64,000 nt of DNA. It comes from Natronocella acetinitrilica (GTDB lineage Bacteria > Pseudomonadota > Gammaproteobacteria > Nitrococcales > Aquisalimonadaceae). Shown here one piece after another: positions 62,340-64,000 of the stretch (its first letter is position 1; every line of letters starts with the position of its first letter). A program made the translations under genes and the position numbers. The notes below the pieces were generated by a model, which saw only the letters and a list, made by a program, of their open reading frames with translations, ran no database searches and was not told where the DNA came from. The stretch spans positions 124,001 to 188,000 of the forward strand of contig NZ_JALJXV010000002.1 in the NCBI RefSeq assembly GCF_024170285.1, given 5' to 3'.

Positions 62340-62343
62340 CTAG
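62340..62343. repeat. CTAG target-site duplication, protease side
   Basis: Second CTAG copy. On the minus strand it contains the TAG stop codon of the retropepsin-like protease gene, so insertion left that reading frame intact. Confidence 0.75.
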
Positions 62344-62999
62344 TTTGGTACCTCTAGCACCAGTATCTGCCCGGTACTGCGCATCCGCAGCTGCCCCAGA
62401 AACGACATCCCCAGCAGCGGCTCGCGGGGAAACGCGCCGTCCAGCACCACGGCAACCACGTCGCGCCGCTCGATGCCGCCCAGACTCACCCGCGGCAGGG
62501 TCACCCGATAGCCGGTGGACTCGCCGGATGCCGTGGTCACACGGATCCGCAAGCCCTGACGGTAATCCACCCCGAGACTGCGAGCCAGATCGCCGCTGAT
62601 GGCCACGGCAGATGCGCCGGTGTCCACCACGAAGCGCACCGGGACATCATTGATTCGACCATCGGCGCGATACATGCCGGAGCGATCCGGGCTGATGCGC
62701 ACGTCCGTTGCGCCGGCGGAGCCCTGAAACGCCCCACCCACGCGATTGGTCAGGCCGAGTTCCAGCCGCTGTCCGTCATGATCGAATACGGCGCCGTCGC
62801 TGCTGGCGGACAGTAGACGCATGCCATTCGGCAACACGTCTCCCTCCCGCAACAGGTGGCGATCGCCGTCAAGCTCCACCATGGCCTGACCGCTGAACAA
62901 GGCGACCACATGCGGGTACGAGGCAGCACAGGTGGCCCAGGGCAGCACCAGAAACAGAAAGAGGGAAATCCTTGTCACGCTCCATACCCCACTCGTCAC
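62340..62999 (-). CDS. Retropepsin-like aspartic protease (TIGR02281-like, clan AA)
   Basis: 219 aa from a proposed GTG at 62999; a GTG at 62978 is an alternative and the longer ATG frame adds an unlikely Cys-rich start. N-terminal hydrophobic signal or anchor (ISLFLFLVLPWATCAAS). A beta-rich region (~30-95) is followed by a retropepsin-like domain with the catalytic motif VRFVVDTGASAVAISGDLARSLGV (~125-148) and the matching LLGMSFLGQL near the end. One Asp motif is visible, so an active enzyme should be a dimer. Periplasmic. The stop codon lies in the target duplication of the MITE. Confidence 0.82.
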   Translation of the reverse strand: MTSGVWSVTRISLFLFLVLPWATCAASYPHVVALFSGQAMVELDGDRHLLREGDVLPNGMRLLSASSDGAVFDHDGQRLELGLTNRVGGAFQGSAGATDVRISPDRSGMYRADGRINDVPVRFVVDTGASAVAISGDLARSLGVDYRQGLRIRVTTASGESTGYRVTLPRVSLGGIERRDVVAVVLDGAFPREPLLGMSFLGQLRMRSTGQILVLEVPN

Positions 63000-63100
63000 G
63001 CTGTCTCGTCCATTTACGCATGGCCGCCCGACAATGCAAGCGGTTCCCGCCGACCGACACAATGGTATGATGTTGCAAAATCTTGGGAGACCGCATTCAT

Positions 63101-63604
63101 ATGGCCAATCACGTGGTGACGCCGTTCCGGGACCCGGACCATGACCATGGGCTCTGCGTCGACGAAGCGCTGAAGCTCGCCGAGCATAACTGCGCCGTGA
63201 AAGGCGTGCGCCTCACCAGAATTCGCGCCCGTGTGCTCGAGTTGATCTGGCGTCGGCATGAGCCGGTGAAGGCCTACGACCTTCTGGACGAATTGCGCAG
63301 CGAGCGGCGTAGCGCAGCGCCTCCAACCATCTATCGGGCCCTGGATTTTCTCCTCGGAGAAGGGCTGATACACCGAATCGAATCGCTTAACGCCTATGTA
63401 GGCTGTGGCGATCCGGGTCATCCGCACCTCGGCCAGTTCCTGATCTGTCAGCAATGTAATGCAGTGGCGGAGATGAGCGACCCCGACGTGACTTCGCTTT
63501 TGCAGAAAAAGGCCGAGCACCTGGGCTTCAGCGTCAACTGGCAGACCATCGAAATCAATGGCCTTTGTCCGGAATGCCGCGAATCACCACAGGTCAGCGG
63601 CTGA
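63101..63604 (+). CDS. zur: Fur-family zinc-responsive regulator (Zur-like)
   Basis: 167 aa from the ATG at 63101 (MANHVVTPFRDPDHDHG). Winged-helix DNA-binding domain (~20-90: LTRIRARVLELIWRRHEPVKAYDLLDEL; PPTIYRALDFLLGEGLIHRIES). The structural zinc site has two CxxC pairs (ICQQCNAV, LCPECRE), the pattern of Zur and Fur. An N-terminal His/Asp-rich segment (DPDHDHG) and HPHLGQF favour Zur over Fur. It represses zinc uptake when zinc is plentiful. GGGAGA is ~10 bases upstream. tolC follows in the same direction. Confidence 0.88.
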   Translation: MANHVVTPFRDPDHDHGLCVDEALKLAEHNCAVKGVRLTRIRARVLELIWRRHEPVKAYDLLDELRSERRSAAPPTIYRALDFLLGEGLIHRIESLNAYVGCGDPGHPHLGQFLICQQCNAVAEMSDPDVTSLLQKKAEHLGFSVNWQTIEINGLCPECRESPQVSG

Positions 63605-63617
63605 CCGATTTAGATGG

Positions 63618-63646
63618 TTGCGACCGACCGCCAAGCAGCCTATGGT
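63618..63646 (+). promoter_or_regulatory. Candidate promoter of tolC
   Basis: TTGCGA (63618-63623), a 17-base spacer and TATGGT (63641-63646) give a -35/-10 pair with 4 of 6 consensus matches each, 68 bases before the tolC ATG. Confidence 0.35.
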
Positions 63647-63713
63647 CTAATCCACCTGTGCAGCGCGCCCCCTCGCGACTGCAGTGCGTAACAACGACAC
63701 AAGGGCCCAGAAG

Positions 63714-64000
63714 ATGCCGCTTCGCTCCGCCGGAACACTGCGCTCCGTGCTGTTGGCCACCTCGATCGCCTTGCTCGCCTCGCCACTCGCCGCACAGACA
63801 ACGCGCGACCTGTCGGACATGTACAACCTTGCACTGGAGCGGGATCCGGTGCTACAGGCGGCCCGCAACCGCCTGCGCGCCAGCCAGGAGCTCACCCCAC
63901 AGGCCCGCGCGCTGTTCCTGCCAGAGGTCAATCTGGATGCCGAGGCCAATCGGAACTGGGAAACCATCGATGGCACACCGGCGTTCGGTGACCTGGCCGC
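63714..64000 (+). CDS. tolC: Outer membrane efflux/secretion channel TolC, N-terminal part (truncated by window edge)
   Basis: The frame opens at ATG 63714 and runs off the window after ~95 residues. Signal peptide ~1-27 (LRSVLLATSIALLASPLAA), then TolC-type repeats DLSDMYNLALERDPVLQAARNRLRASQEL, PQARALFLPEVNLDAEANRNWE. TolC forms the trimeric outer-membrane tunnel used by tripartite pumps and type I secretion. Start chosen because it begins the signal peptide; the upstream site AGAAG is weak. Confidence 0.9.
   Translation, partial: MPLRSAGTLRSVLLATSIALLASPLAAQTTRDLSDMYNLALERDPVLQAARNRLRASQELTPQARALFLPEVNLDAEANRNWETIDGTPAFGDLA

Noticed and set aside
63061-63100. Zur-box-like AT-rich sequence and TATGAT just before zur
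   Set aside because: No clear dyad of the Zur operator type and no matching -35 box at the right spacing.
1-64000. Prophage, integrative element or defence island
   Set aside because: No integrase, terminase, restriction, toxin-antitoxin or other defence gene is recognisable; nearly all genes are chromosomal housekeeping or transport genes.

Overview
The window is a 64 kb, GC-rich stretch of bacterial chromosome. Everything I recognise fits a gammaproteobacterium. The strongest organism signals are the block leuC-leuD-leuB-asd-fimV-truA-trpF...accD-folC-SPOR-cvpA-purF-metZ, which is the gene order known from Pseudomonas-type genomes; a FimX homologue; the EF-P beta-lysylation genes epmA/epmB; and parC/parE, xseB-ispA, zur and tolC. 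Several secreted or periplasmic proteins are very acidic (the TAXI binding protein, FimV, the RnfG-like protein). This suggests a halophilic or haloalkaliphilic lineage such as Ectothiorhodospiraceae, but that assignment is inference. I found no rRNA, tRNA, CRISPR array, prophage or complete insertion sequence. No gap between genes exceeds 300 bases.

Layout. 1-3.7 kb: the end of metG, a soluble-looking rnfB/rsxB, an RnfG-like membrane protein that has lost its FMN site, an enoyl-CoA hydratase and nth (a reduced rnf...nth locus). 3.7-9.3 kb: an amino-acid uptake/transamination locus with a LysR regulator divergent from an omega-amino-acid transaminase, then a TAXI-type TRAP transporter (fused permease plus binding protein). 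9.5-13.8 kb: DUF1841, a SlyD-like PPIase, an isochorismatase-type hydrolase, a GNAT-nitrilase fusion, thiol peroxidase and a coiled-coil protein. 13.9-21.5 kb: a minus-strand operon (FAD D-amino-acid dehydrogenase-like, ferritin-like DUF455, SAM methyltransferase) divergent from a complete spermidine/putrescine-type ABC importer. 21.6-40 kb: a long minus-strand housekeeping block for leucine, lysine/threonine/methionine, tryptophan, fatty-acid, folate and purine synthesis, with many stop/start overlaps. 40-45 kb: an MFS transporter, aroC, prmB, sco1 and psd.

45-54 kb: a nested palindromic REP-like element, a ferric-reductase-like flavocytochrome, a GlcG/HbpS-type protein behind a promoter with a palindromic operator, the EF-P module (epmA, efp, epmB), and a type IV pilus/c-di-GMP pair (degenerate PilZ-like protein plus FimX). 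54-64 kb: htpX, parC, parE, xseB-ispA, an IclR regulator, uspA, a retropepsin-like protease, zur and the beginning of tolC. A 261-bp MITE-like element with 31-bp terminal inverted repeats and a CTAG target duplication lies exactly between the protease stop codon and the uspA ribosome-binding site.

Most promising for novelty: (1) the MITE that splits an ancestral protease-uspA operon; (2) the degenerate RnfG next to a soluble RnfB; (3) the degenerate PilZ-like/FimX pair; (4) the nested palindrome at 45.1-45.3 kb; (5) the FAD-dehydrogenase/DUF455/methyltransferase operon beside a polyamine importer; (6) hairpins placed just after the binding-protein gene in both transporter operons.
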